This document shows, one piece after another, positions 56,089 to 64,000 of a stretch of DNA of 64,000 bases (positions within the stretch are counted from its first letter, which is position 1; each line of letters begins with the position of its first letter). A program made the position numbers and the translations under genes. The notes below the pieces were generated by a model. The model searched no databases. It was not told the origin of the DNA and saw nothing but the letters and a program-made list of their open reading frames with translations. Source of the DNA: Clostridia bacterium (GTDB lineage: Bacteria > Bacillota > Clostridia > Acetivibrionales > DSM-2933); contig JAOAEJ010000051.1 of the NCBI GenBank assembly GCA_026416815.1, positions 16,813 to 80,812 on the forward strand, in the 5' to 3' direction.

Positions 56089-57516
56089 GTGAAAAATACT
56101 TATGAGAGTCCTTTTAATGCCAGATATGCAAGTAAGGAAATGCAGGAGTTATTTTCTCCAGATATGAAATTTAGGACGTGGAGAAGATTATGGATAGCAC
56201 TTGCTGAGGCGGAAAAGGAGTTAGGACTTAATATAACGCAAGAGCAAATTGATGAGTTAAAGAGTTTCAAAGATGATATAAACTATGATGTAGCGGAAAA
56301 GAAGGAAAAGGAATTTAGACATGATGTAATGGCGCATGTACATGCGTATGGTGAACTGTGCCCAAAAGCTAAGGGTATAATACACCTTGGTGCCACTTCC
56401 TGCTATGTAGGAGATAATACTGATGTCATAGTTATGACAGAAGCGTTAAAACTTGTCAAAATCAAGCTTTTGACAGTTATCAAAAAGCTCGCGGATTTTG
56501 CTATGGAGTATAAGGATATGCCTACCCTTGGGTTTACTCACTACCAGCCAGCTCAGCTGGTTACCGTAGGTAAAAGGGCGTGTCTGTGGATTCAAGAACT
56601 ATTAATGGACGTAGAAGAAATTGACTTTGTGCTTTCAAATATGAAGCTTTTAGGTTCAAAGGGTACTACCGGGACACAAGCAAGCTTTTTAAGTCTTTTT
56701 GACGGCGATCATGAAAAGGTAAAAAAGCTCGAAAGCCTTATAGCTAATAAAATGGGCTATAAAGATGTTTTCGCTGTATCTGGGCAGACCTATAGCAGAA
56801 AACTGGACAGCAGGGTATTAAACGTATTAAGCAGCATAGCCCAAAGTGCATATAAGTTCAGTAACGATATGAGATTGCTCCAAAGCATGAAGGAAATAGA
56901 AGAACCATTTGAGGAAAAACAAATTGGCTCCTCTGCTATGGCATATAAGAGGAACCCAATGAGGTCTGAAAGAATCTCTTCACTTGCAAGGTATGTAATA
57001 GTAGATGCTTTAAATCCTGCTATTACTGCTTCCACTCAGTGGTTTGAAAGAACTCTCGATGATTCTGCCAATAAGCGTATCAGCGTACCAGAAGCATTCC
57101 TGGCAGTTGACGCTATACTGAATATTTATATAAATGTAGCAGATGGCATGGTAGTATACCCAAAAGTAATTGAAAAGCACCTTATGGAAGAGTTGCCGTT
57201 TATGGCTACGGAGAATATAATGATGGAAGCAGTAAAACGTGGCGGCGATAGGCAGGAACTTCATGAAAAGATTAGGGTTTATTCTATGGAAGCCGGCAAG
57301 CAGGTAAAGGTAGAAGGGAATAAGAATGATTTGCTTGAAAGGATCGCTGCTGATGAGACCTTTGGGTTGAGTCTAGATGAGCTCAAAGCTGTTTTAGAGC
57401 CGAAAAATTATGTGGGTAGAGCTCCTGAACAAGTAGTTGACTTTATAACAGACCATGTAAAACCAGTACTTGAAAAAAATGAGGTCAAGGAAATTGAGGT
57501 TGAGCTTAAGGTTTAA
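56089..57516 (+). CDS. purB: Adenylosuccinate lyase
   Basis: The 475-residue enzyme makes two cuts in purine synthesis (SAICAR to AICAR, adenylosuccinate to AMP). The fumarase/aspartase signature is [27 protein letters not shown] and [16 protein letters not shown] are also conserved. Similarity is closest to the long clostridial/eukaryotic-like type. I chose GTG at 56089, eleven bases after GGAGG; a TTG at 56080 abuts that site. No other purine genes are nearby. Confidence 0.95.
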   Translation: MKNTYESPFNARYASKEMQELFSPDMKFRTWRRLWIALAEAEKELGLNITQEQIDELKSFKDDINYDVAEKKEKEFRHDVMAHVHAYGELCPKAKGIIHLGATSCYVGDNTDVIVMTEALKLVKIKLLTVIKKLADFAMEYKDMPTLGFTHYQPAQLVTVGKRACLWIQELLMDVEEIDFVLSNMKLLGSKGTTGTQASFLSLFDGDHEKVKKLESLIANKMGYKDVFAVSGQTYSRKLDSRVLNVLSSIAQSAYKFSNDMRLLQSMKEIEEPFEEKQIGSSAMAYKRNPMRSERISSLARYVIVDALNPAITASTQWFERTLDDSANKRISVPEAFLAVDAILNIYINVADGMVVYPKVIEKHLMEELPFMATENIMMEAVKRGGDRQELHEKIRVYSMEAGKQVKVEGNKNDLLERIAADETFGLSLDELKAVLEPKNYVGRAPEQVVDFITDHVKPVLEKNEVKEIEVELKV

Positions 57517-57559
57517 TATCAGATCAGCATAAAATTGAATTATAATATGTTATAAAAGG

Positions 57560-57625
57560 ACAGGCTCCTTAGCTGCTGCCATTATTTCATTTAAGGTTGG
57601 TAGGGCTAAGGAGTCTGTTTTTTAT
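57560..57625 (+). terminator. purB terminator
   Basis: ACAGGCTCCTTAGC pairs with GCTAAGGAGTCTGT over 14 bp with one G-T pair, and TTTTTT follows. The large loop can form further CTGCC/GGTAG pairs. Confidence 0.85.
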
Positions 57626-57753
57626 ATAATAAATATGGTATTTTAACCCAACATCAAGCTGATTTATGTTGAAATTTACAAAAATATATTATAAAATTAG
57701 TAAGGATGTAATTATGTGTTATTATGTTGATGTATTTTATGGAGGGACCTATA

Positions 57754-58491
57754 ATGATAAATAAGTATAGTAATGTTCCCTTGTATTCGCAGCTAAAAAG
57801 CTTGATACTTGAAAAGATTGAAGGTGGAGAATATTCAGGAGACTCTCAGATACCCTCAGAGCAAGAATTATGCGAAATGTATAATATAAGCCGCCCCACC
57901 GTGCGTCAGGCTATAGCCGAACTTACTAATAACGGATATTTATATAAAGAAAAGGGTAAGGGGACTTTTGTATCTAAGTTAAAGACACGGATAGATATAA
58001 AGAATTATTCCGGATTCACCGATTCTATATTGGACTGTCAGGTTCCCGGTGAGAAAAAGATAATATCGGTCAGCCAGCTAGAGAGTGAGTATACCAAGAG
58101 GCTGGAAGAGATATTTAATTTCCCATATAATCAAAAGTATAGTTTTGTAGAGGTAACATACCTGAGTAATTATGATAGTGATACTATTGCTTTGAATGTA
58201 TCATATTTACCCCTAAATCTTTTCCCTACAATTATTGATGACATAAAGCAAAAAAAGCCTTCGTACGATATTTTAAAAGGCAAATATCCTCTTATACCTG
58301 TAAGAACAAAGAGTGTCCTGGAAATAGTCTATACCGACCAACGCGATGCACAATATCTGCAAATTCAGACCGGGCAAGCGTTAATTAAGATTGACAATAT
58401 ACTATATTCGAAAAGCGGGCAGGTTGTTGAGTACATAGTATCTAAATATCGTGCTGATAAATGTAAATTAACTTTTGAAAATTCAAAGTAA
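57754..58491 (+). CDS. GntR-family (HutC-type) transcriptional regulator
   Basis: The 245-residue protein has an N-terminal winged helix (PLYSQLKSLILEKIEGGEYS, SEQELCEMYNISRPTVRQAI, GKGTFVSK) and a C-terminal UTRA ligand-binding domain. HutC-type members often sense sugars, amino-sugar phosphates or histidine-related compounds; the ligand here cannot be named. I chose the ATG at 57754 behind TGGAGGG; the frame opens at 57724. It stands alone between terminators, so its target genes are not obvious. Confidence 0.92.
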   Translation: MINKYSNVPLYSQLKSLILEKIEGGEYSGDSQIPSEQELCEMYNISRPTVRQAIAELTNNGYLYKEKGKGTFVSKLKTRIDIKNYSGFTDSILDCQVPGEKKIISVSQLESEYTKRLEEIFNFPYNQKYSFVEVTYLSNYDSDTIALNVSYLPLNLFPTIIDDIKQKKPSYDILKGKYPLIPVRTKSVLEIVYTDQRDAQYLQIQTGQALIKIDNILYSKSGQVVEYIVSKYRADKCKLTFENSK

Positions 58492-58498
58492 AGTGATA

Positions 58499-58540
58499 AG
58501 AGTTGCATATGGAGATAAAATGCAGCTCTATTTTATCTTT
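58499..58540. terminator. Terminator between gntR and the convergent PQQ-repeat gene
   Basis: AGAGTTGCAT pairs with ATGCAGCTCT over 10 bp (one T-G pair), followed by ATTTTATCTTT. The right arm overlaps the stop codon of the minus-strand gene. Confidence 0.7.
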
Positions 58541-60213
58541 ATACCCCATATTTTTTGCCCTCTGGTTCCTACAACAATCATATCATTATAGATAGCCGGG
58601 GAGCCTTCAATATTAGCTTCAAGGGAGATTGTATCAAGGAGTTGCCCGGTTTTTGCTTCATAAAGCATCATTCTTCCAGCAGAATCACATACTATCAAGT
58701 AAGCTTTACCGTCTTTGTTGTATACATCAACAGGAGAGCTCCAGCAGTAGCTTTGAAGGTCCACAACCCATACTTCATTACCGCTTTTCTTATCCAAGGC
58801 TACCAGCTTTCCTCCTCCTTTTGTCCCTGTTTTAGCTATATTATATATTACTAAGTTTGCAATTTCATTTTTGCCTACTACAGGAGAGGCAAGAGTACCT
58901 CCGTTTGTTTGTGAATCAAACATACATTTGTAAGATTTCTCCCAAACCAATTTGCCGGTAAGTGCATTTATTTTTCTTATGTAACTGAAGCCTCCAGAGC
59001 CCTGTTTGTCGGTTTCGCATGCTGTATAAAGATAAACTTCCGAGTCGCTTATTTCATCAATTGCTGTTGTGCTGTCGGTGTCATCGGTCACGTCTCTAAT
59101 CCATACGGGAGTTAATGTGTTTAAATCTATACATTGAAATGTACCGCTGTTGTCTGCAAAATAGGCATAGTTTTTATAAATGGCAACGGAGTTCTCTGTT
59201 CCTAGTGTTCCTTTTTTAGGTGAACGATAACGATACTTAGTAATATTTGGGTTTATTGCTATTGTGCCTTTATCTCTATTAAACTGTGTGTTTAATTTGA
59301 CTGAATATAAGATACCGTTTTCTCCGCATTCAATAAGTGTATCGGACTTCTTATCGATCAACCCTGTTGAATCAAATGCTCCCCAGCGTCTAAGGGCATA
59401 ATGGTCATACCCATTGATGAAAAAAAGCTTTTTTTGGTCTATAAGGCTAAAAATTCTATATCCGATTTCACGGCCTTTTCCACTGATTTCATCAATTCCT
59501 TGTCCTGCATAAAGTAATGGATATCCCCTTGGATCAACAGTTATACTTCCTTTATGGGGATAACCTACATCGATAGGTTCACGGGTAGATGTGCCATCTT
59601 CAAGATCTAAAAAATATATTTTACCATCAAGGGTTGCATATATTACTTCTTTCAAATTATTTTTTGTTTTCTTGTCTGGGAATAAGTTCATTATACTTTT
59701 TATGTCCTCATCCCACTTTATTACTGCGGGTTGTCCGTTCCAGCCCACGCCTGTCCAAGAGTCAATATAACTAATTTTTATATTCCAGACCTTTTCAAGC
59801 TTTTGTTCAAGTATATCTGCATGTCCAAAGCTTGCCGAGTTCCTATAATTATTACCTCTGAAGCATGTTATACCATCAACTTCGGTATATTGTTCCGGGT
59901 TTGAAAAACTGATTTTATCATTTCTAACGAAATTTTTGACTAACTTATTACTTGAGATAATATCCCATTTAAAATTAAAATTTGATGGTTTGGACTCGGG
60001 AGCAACTGGTATGCTTACTAAAGTGTTGTTATCGGTATTGATATTATGTTTGGGTCTGGAACTGTCTTCAGCAGTTTTTTCAACTTTATCAGGCGTGGCC
60101 CTGCTATGGGGACCATTATCTATCTTAGTAAATCTGTATGTCATAATCATTGCAGTTGATAAAAGTATGATTGATGAAATATATACGAACCAAAATTTTC
60201 TTGACATTCTCAT
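58528..60213 (-). CDS. Membrane-anchored PQQ-like beta-propeller protein
   Basis: The 561-residue protein has one N-terminal membrane span (about residues 6-26), a charged linker, and a series of PQQ/WD-type blades, for example GKIYFLDLEDGTSTREP, GTFQCIDLNTLTPVWIRD, GKLVALDKKSGNEVWVVDL and GRMMLYEAKTGQLLDTI. It resembles BamB-type propellers but in a Gram-positive, so it probably sits on the outer face of the membrane as a binding scaffold. No cofactor-binding dehydrogenase residues are evident. The ribosome site is weak (AAAGGG about 14 bases upstream); a second ATG two codons in is possible. Confidence 0.85.
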   Translation of the reverse strand: MRMSRKFWFVYISSIILLSTAMIMTYRFTKIDNGPHSRATPDKVEKTAEDSSRPKHNINTDNNTLVSIPVAPESKPSNFNFKWDIISSNKLVKNFVRNDKISFSNPEQYTEVDGITCFRGNNYRNSASFGHADILEQKLEKVWNIKISYIDSWTGVGWNGQPAVIKWDEDIKSIMNLFPDKKTKNNLKEVIYATLDGKIYFLDLEDGTSTREPIDVGYPHKGSITVDPRGYPLLYAGQGIDEISGKGREIGYRIFSLIDQKKLFFINGYDHYALRRWGAFDSTGLIDKKSDTLIECGENGILYSVKLNTQFNRDKGTIAINPNITKYRYRSPKKGTLGTENSVAIYKNYAYFADNSGTFQCIDLNTLTPVWIRDVTDDTDSTTAIDEISDSEVYLYTACETDKQGSGGFSYIRKINALTGKLVWEKSYKCMFDSQTNGGTLASPVVGKNEIANLVIYNIAKTGTKGGGKLVALDKKSGNEVWVVDLQSYCWSSPVDVYNKDGKAYLIVCDSAGRMMLYEAKTGQLLDTISLEANIEGSPAIYNDMIVVGTRGQKIWGIKIK

Positions 60214-60431
60214 AAGTTTATAAGCCCTTTACATTTAAGTTATTTAAAACATAATTTTTCTATATAACACTTTTATTCCACTACTATATATTAATCAAAT
60301 TTGAACACTTTTTAAATATATTTTAATAAAATTGTTGCATGAATAATTTCGACATTATAGAAGTTACTTTGACACCTTTACACTATATTCGGATTATGAT
60401 AGACTTGAAGCAAAATAGTGAGGAGGGTTTG

Positions 60432-61067
60432 ATGGAAGCACTGGTACTGGATTTTATTAATGGATTTGTAGAAAAAAATGTTATTTTAGTTTATATATTG
60501 TTTTTTGTTTCAAATATGCTTCAATTGGTATTTCCACCGCATCCAGGGGATGTTGTACTGGTTTTTCAAGGTTATTTGACTACCTTAAAGGGCAATTTTA
60601 ATTTTATACCAATCCTTTTTAATGCAATTGCAGGCACATTTATAGGTTCTTTAATTGTATACAAGTTTGGATTTCATAAAGGGGATACTGTATTTAAGTA
60701 CCGCTTAATAAAAAAATATATAGATGAAAAACATAAGAAAAAAGCTGAGAAGGTATTTGAGAAGTACGGACTGTATGCCATCTTTCTAAGTAAGTTTATC
60801 CCTGGTGTTAACGCTATTTTAATATTATTTGCAGGGATATTTAAGGTTAGATCAGGGGTTGTATATTTATCAGTATTAGCCTCATCTGTAGTACATCATA
60901 TTCTAGTGCTTTTGCTTGGCAGATTTCTGGGTAATAATATGCAAAATGTAAAAAGGGCTCTGTCAACTTATAATGGTATTGTTATCGCGTTGTTAGTACT
61001 TACTGCTATAGGAATTATGGTTTATAAGCTGATAACAAAGAGGCGATTAAATCAAGGAAAAGTTTAA
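60432..61067 (+). CDS. DedA family (VTT domain) membrane protein
   Basis: The 211-residue protein has about five hydrophobic segments and the DedA elements FPPHPGDVVLVFQGYL, GTFIGSLIVYKFG and SKFIPGVNAILILFAG. DedA proteins include recently recognised undecaprenyl-phosphate and phosphatidylethanolamine flippases; which lipid applies here is unknown. I chose the ATG at 60432 behind GAGGAGGG; the frame runs back to 60339. A terminator follows. Confidence 0.9.
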   Translation: MEALVLDFINGFVEKNVILVYILFFVSNMLQLVFPPHPGDVVLVFQGYLTTLKGNFNFIPILFNAIAGTFIGSLIVYKFGFHKGDTVFKYRLIKKYIDEKHKKKAEKVFEKYGLYAIFLSKFIPGVNAILILFAGIFKVRSGVVYLSVLASSVVHHILVLLLGRFLGNNMQNVKRALSTYNGIVIALLVLTAIGIMVYKLITKRRLNQGKV

Positions 61068-61077
61068 TTATACAAAC

Positions 61078-61103
61078 AAGGCAGGTGATAACCCTGCTTT
61101 TTA
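61078..61103 (+). terminator. Terminator after the dedA-like gene
   Basis: GCAGG and CCTGC, extended by AAG/TTT, form a short stem around TGATAAC, followed by Ts. Confidence 0.65.
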
Positions 61104-61202
61104 TATTTGTTGAATAAATTTGAGCTTTATTTTATAATTTTTTATTAGAAACTTATCATATTTAGAGTTAAATACTTTGGTTTAGTGGGGGAATGTCATT
61201 TT

Positions 61203-61709
61203 ATGAGTAAAAGTAATATTGTTTTAATTGGTATGCCAAGTTCAGGCAAGAGTACCATAGGAAAAGTATTGTCACAAGCACTTGATTTGCCATTTGTAGA
61301 TACAGATACGGTTATTTTAAACAAAGAGAACAGGCCTCTCCGGGAGATTGTAAATACCGATGGGTTGGCTAAGTTTCTTGAAATACAGGAAAATACCATT
61401 TTAGAAATGGATGTAGATAATCATATTGTTGCTACAGGTGGTGGAGTTGTATACAGTGAAGCAGCCATAAGGCATTTAAAGGGCACTAACGGTTTGGTGG
61501 TATTTCTTTATACTGAATTGGTTGAAATTGACCAAAGGATAACAACAGAACGCAGATTCGCAAGGAATGAGGGACAAAGTCTTTCTGATCTTTATAATGA
61601 ACGGTTGCCTTTATACCGAAAATATGCAGATTTAACTATAGATTGTACAAGTAGGCAGGTTGAGGATATAGCTAATGAAATTATTGCAAATATTAAAGGT
61701 AGTAAATAA
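61203..61709 (+). CDS. Shikimate kinase-like protein
   Basis: The 168-residue P-loop kinase has GMPSSGKSTIGK, FVDTDTVI (the Asp of the substrate site), ATGGGVVY and RLPLYRKYADLTID. However, the usual GE..FR..E stretch reads DGLAKFLEIQE, so the arginine that binds the shikimate carboxylate in classical AroK is a leucine, and the lid RPLL-type motif is also changed (RRFARNEGQ). It may act on another substrate. The ATG at 61203 follows GGGGG at some distance. No aro genes are near. Confidence 0.75.
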   Translation: MSKSNIVLIGMPSSGKSTIGKVLSQALDLPFVDTDTVILNKENRPLREIVNTDGLAKFLEIQENTILEMDVDNHIVATGGGVVYSEAAIRHLKGTNGLVVFLYTELVEIDQRITTERRFARNEGQSLSDLYNERLPLYRKYADLTIDCTSRQVEDIANEIIANIKGSK

Positions 61710-61752
61710 GTTAAGGTAGATAAAACCGTTAAAGTGATTAACAATTTTACTC

Positions 61753-61791
61753 AAGCTGCTTGCGTATTTTATATTACGGCAGCTTTTTTTA
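61753..61791 (+). terminator. Terminator after the shikimate kinase-like gene
   Basis: AAGCTGC and GCAGCTT pair, with an inner CGTA/TACG pairing, and run into seven Ts. Confidence 0.88.
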
Positions 61792-61913
61792 CTGTCATTT
61801 ACTAAGGAAAGTTAATAGCATTGGCTTTGTTTTATTTAAGGATAAGATAAAAAGGGACTTTAGAAAGTTTTTTGATTTTATCTTAGAAAATTCACATAAA
61901 AAGGTGCATATAA

Positions 61914-61942
61914 TTGACATAATAATACATATGTGCTAATAT
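61914..61942 (+). promoter_or_regulatory. Candidate promoter of the Ntn hydrolase gene
   Basis: A perfect TTGACA and TAATAT are spaced by 17 bases, about 90 bases before the gene. Confidence 0.5.
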
Positions 61943-62034
61943 TATACGCACGAAAGTGTAGTTTTATAATGTAGTTTTGGTGAAATTACAATTTCGTAGA
62001 TTAATGTATATTGAATTCAGAAGGGGTTGACAAA

Positions 62035-63306
62035 ATGAGAAAATGTCTTTCAATTTTAATGTGTATCATCCTTATTGTTACCATGTCGGGATGGAAATCA
62101 GGGGACACTAGCAAAAATGTTACCATAGTTAATAAAGGTACTCATTTTGAGATAGTACTTGATTTTAGTGACGGTCTAGCCCACAGGGAAATGGGAGAAG
62201 CGTATGGAGAAAAAATATTAGCAGCTGTGCCGAATTTCGAAGCATTGTGGGATTCGTACATAACCGAGGTAATACCATCTGACGACATTTACGGACTATT
62301 TTTATTAAGAGCTCATGAAATAATGCCGCAGATTCAACAGGACTACAGGGATGAAATAGAGGGTATAGCGTCCAAACTTTCCGCAGGTTCTGAAAATGTA
62401 AGAGGCGACGGTAAGCTCTCAAAAGACGAACTGTATCTTATAAACCTGTTCCCTGATGTAGGTAGAGGTACACAATGTTCGGGGATTTCAGTATTCGGCA
62501 AGCGTTCTTCTACTAAAAGCACAATGACAGCAAGGGTGCTTGACTGGTACGGTGGTTCAAAAAACCAGTTAGCCAATATCCAAACAGTTTTAACTTTTAA
62601 GAACGGTAATAAATCTATTTGCACCATTAGCTATATGGGATATATGGGCGTTATCAGTGGATTCAATGATAACAAAGTGTTTGCTGCAATATTAGATTCT
62701 AGTACCGGAAGCCCTTATACTTCAACTTCAAAGCGTTCATATCCTTTAGATTTAAGGTATGCGCTTGAAAATGAAAAAACTCTTGATGGTGTTGCTGACT
62801 ATGTTAAAGCAAAAGAAAGAAGCTATACTTTTAGCCACCTGATATTACTCTCAGATCCTGCTGACAGTAAAGTATTAGAAAACAACATCAGCTCAGATGT
62901 AAATAATGTGCGTGACGTCAGGAGTGTCGATTCAGCTCTTAATAACGGGGTAGAGTGGGGATTTGACAATGCTTTAGGAACAGTTAATTCCTTTATTTTA
63001 AAAGGAAATCATGACAATCATACGCAAAACCCATTAAATATTCCTAGATGGAGCAGCATGAAGAGTGAGCTTAGCAAAAAGGGCAATATAGTAAACCTTC
63101 AAGAACTCAAAGAAGTCATATCGTTCAACAATGGGGACGGCCCTGGGGCTATGACTGATGGGGATTTGTATAACGGAATGACTCAGCAGATAATTATATT
63201 TATACCCCAAAGGCTGCACCTTGAGGTAGCTTTCAGACCCAAAGAGGGAAGTTTGCCAAATGTACCTGAGTTTGTTAGAGTTCCGGTATCGTTTCAAGTA
63301 AAATAG
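62035..63306 (+). CDS. Secreted Ntn hydrolase, peptidase C45/choloylglycine-hydrolase-like
   Basis: The 423-residue protein starts with a signal peptide (MRKCLSILMCIILIVTM, no lipobox). After a pro-region of about 120 residues comes GRGTQCSGISVFGKR with candidate nucleophile Cys148, followed by TMTARVLDWYGG, the TxR-hhDW pattern of C45/acid-ceramidase-like Ntn hydrolases. Such enzymes cleave themselves before the Cys and then hydrolyse linear amide bonds such as N-acyl amino acids or bile-salt-like amides; the substrate is unknown. I chose the ATG at 62035 behind GAAGGGG; the frame opens at 62011. It is a single-gene unit. Confidence 0.8.
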   Translation: MRKCLSILMCIILIVTMSGWKSGDTSKNVTIVNKGTHFEIVLDFSDGLAHREMGEAYGEKILAAVPNFEALWDSYITEVIPSDDIYGLFLLRAHEIMPQIQQDYRDEIEGIASKLSAGSENVRGDGKLSKDELYLINLFPDVGRGTQCSGISVFGKRSSTKSTMTARVLDWYGGSKNQLANIQTVLTFKNGNKSICTISYMGYMGVISGFNDNKVFAAILDSSTGSPYTSTSKRSYPLDLRYALENEKTLDGVADYVKAKERSYTFSHLILLSDPADSKVLENNISSDVNNVRDVRSVDSALNNGVEWGFDNALGTVNSFILKGNHDNHTQNPLNIPRWSSMKSELSKKGNIVNLQELKEVISFNNGDGPGAMTDGDLYNGMTQQIIIFIPQRLHLEVAFRPKEGSLPNVPEFVRVPVSFQVK

Positions 63307-63316
63307 TTTAGCATAT

Positions 63317-63358
63317 AAACCTCCTGATCTTTGAAGCATAAGAGACAGGAGGTTTTTT
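63317..63358 (+). terminator. Terminator after the Ntn hydrolase gene
   Basis: AAACCTCCTG and CAGGAGGTTT form a perfect 10-bp stem with a 19-base loop, followed by TTT. Confidence 0.9.
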
Positions 63359-63577
63359 GTTGTCAAAGAGGAGAAACTCATATTTAAGTACTCTCTAACG
63401 ATAAAAAGAGCTACTCCTATGGAAGCTGTATGATAAGGAGCTAGAAATAATTCAAAAGAATTTAAATAAATAGTGCTTTGATTTATGGAAAAAGAGTTTG
63501 GAACATTGAATTCCAAGCCTGTATAGAATACTTAAAAGACCTGTATATCGCCTTATTGTACTATTCGTATTACTACT

Positions 63578-63603
63578 AAAAGGTATAATCTCAGTTACCT
63601 TTT
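63578..63603. terminator. Terminator-like hairpin
   Basis: AAAAGGTA and TACCTTTT form an 8-bp stem around a 10-base loop, with Ts on the right and As on the left. No gene precedes it closely. Confidence 0.55.
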
Positions 63604-63672
63604 TAAACAAGTATGAAAATATATAGCATAGAAATACTATGTGTTTGGTATAAATTTCTAGCGTAAGATGTG

Positions 63673-63701
63673 TTGACACAAAGTATTTACCGTGTTAAGA
63701 T
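63673..63701 (+). promoter_or_regulatory. Probable rrn promoter P1
   Basis: TTGACA, 17 bases, TAAGAT, followed by ACACTCCGCTCGC. The same -35, spacing and -10 recur 99 bases downstream, as in tandem rRNA operon promoters of Firmicutes. Confidence 0.8.
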
Positions 63702-63771
63702 AACACTCCGCTCGCAAGTGAGCGGCACAATAAAGGAATTACGGAAGAATAAATTGGTAAGAAATAAAGTG

Positions 63772-63800
63772 TTGACATAAACAACACGGCATGGTAAGAT
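63772..63800 (+). promoter_or_regulatory. Probable rrn promoter P2
   Basis: TTGACA, 17 bases, TAAGAT, followed by TGATTCCGCTCGA. The shared TCCGCTCG after both -10 elements shows that the pair arose by duplication. Confidence 0.82.
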
Positions 63801-63846
63801 ATGATTCCGCTCGAGAGAGTGGTAAACAAACAGTAAGATATCGAAT

Positions 63847-63889
63847 TTTGCTAATGCAAAATCGAATGGACTTTGAAAAGTAAACAGTG
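63847..63889 (+). promoter_or_regulatory. Probable rrn leader antitermination region (hairpin plus boxA-like)
   Basis: ATTTTGC/GCAAAAT forms a 7-bp hairpin, followed by GGACTTTGAAAAGTAAACAG, which resembles the CTTTGAAAA leader element found before rRNA genes in Firmicutes. It supports the reading of the two promoters as rRNA promoters. Confidence 0.6.
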
Positions 63890-63913
63890 TAAGTGTAAAG
63901 GAACTCGTTGATT

Positions 63914-63944
63914 CAGTTGACAATTGACAGAGGACAGTTGACAG
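63914..63944 (+). repeat. Short TTGACA-containing direct repeats
   Basis: CAGTTGACA occurs at 63914-63922 and 63935-63943 with a third TTGACA at 63924-63929. None has a matching -10 at 16-18 bases, so these are probably short repeats rather than promoters. Confidence 0.55.
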
Positions 63945-64000
63945 TTATGTCAGTAGGACTTGGAGATGGTCAAGTGAGTTGATATTATAAATTAAGTAAT

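Larger units (their letters stand above)
61710..62034. other. Intergenic region between the kinase gene and the Ntn hydrolase gene
   Basis: The 325 bases contain the terminator at 61753-61791 and a promoter candidate at 61914-61942. No coding frame is supportable. Confidence 0.6.
63359..64000. other. Gene-free right end: region leading into a probable rRNA operon
   Basis: No protein gene is supportable in the last 640 bases. From left to right it has a terminator-like hairpin (63578-63603), two strong identical promoters (63673-63701 and 63772-63800), a hairpin and boxA-like sequence around 63847-63889, and TTGACA-containing short repeats (63914-63944). The mature 16S start is not inside the window. 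Confidence 0.7.

Noticed and set aside
63914..63944. Additional promoters at the TTGACA repeats near the right edge
   Set aside because: No -10-like sequence lies 16-18 bases after any of the three TTGACA copies.

Overview
The window is a chromosomal segment of a low-G+C, spore-forming, Gram-positive anaerobe of the Clostridia. The evidence is the AT-rich intergenic DNA, the strong AGGAGG-type ribosome sites with many TTG starts, SpoVS and a YteA-like sporulation protein, and the gene orders fapR-plsX-fab-rnc-smc-ftsY and ylxM-ffh-rpsP-khpA-rimM-trmD-rplS. Placement near Ruminiclostridium (clostridial cluster III) is an impression from the proteins, not a computed result. Most of the window is core genome. 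I see no prophage, CRISPR array, insertion sequence or tRNA.

Layout. 0-1.3 kb (minus): mtnP and the start of mtnA, methylthioadenosine salvage. 1.5-2.8 kb (plus): three small genes including a YteA/DksA-like protein. 3.0-8.9 kb (minus): a MoxR ATPase, DUF58 and transglutaminase operon, then L-lactate dehydrogenase. 9.3-18.9 kb (plus): cinA, murJ, recA under a promoter with a LexA box, recX, a three-gene SbcD/half-SbcC/coiled-coil cassette, rimO and pgsA. 19.2-32.2 kb: fatty-acid and phospholipid genes (fapR behind its own probable operator, plsX, fabH, fabG, acpP, fabF), then rnc, a radical SAM gene, spoVS, smc and ftsY. Between fabH and fabG lies a short C-terminal remnant of fabD, so the cluster has lost most of fabD and probably fabK. 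32.4-42.2 kb: two tandem 1100-residue pseudo-STAND/TPR/GAF/GGDEF diguanylate cyclases and a UPF0182 membrane protein, sitting between ftsY and ylxM.

42.3-51.4 kb: the SRP and ribosome block ylxM, ffh, rpsP, khpA, rimM, trmD, rplS, lepB, rbgA, rnhB, a FliK-like gene, an FlhB-tail gene and yraN. ylxM is preceded by a perfect 23-bp inverted repeat that overlaps its promoter. 51.4-63.3 kb: individual metabolic and membrane genes (AI-2E family permease, M19 dipeptidase, PF12897-type aminotransferase, purB, GntR regulator, PQQ-like propeller protein, DedA protein, shikimate-kinase-like protein, secreted Ntn hydrolase), mostly separated by strong terminators. 63.6-64.0 kb: two identical TTGACA-17-TAAGAT promoters and a boxA-like leader, so an rRNA operon very probably begins just past the right edge.

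The most interesting leads are the half-SbcC cassette beside the SOS genes, the fabD remnant, the tandem NTPase-dead diguanylate cyclases, the palindrome in front of ylxM-ffh, and an 800-bp gene-poor stretch (53.7-54.5 kb) with C-rich strand bias and degenerate repeats.
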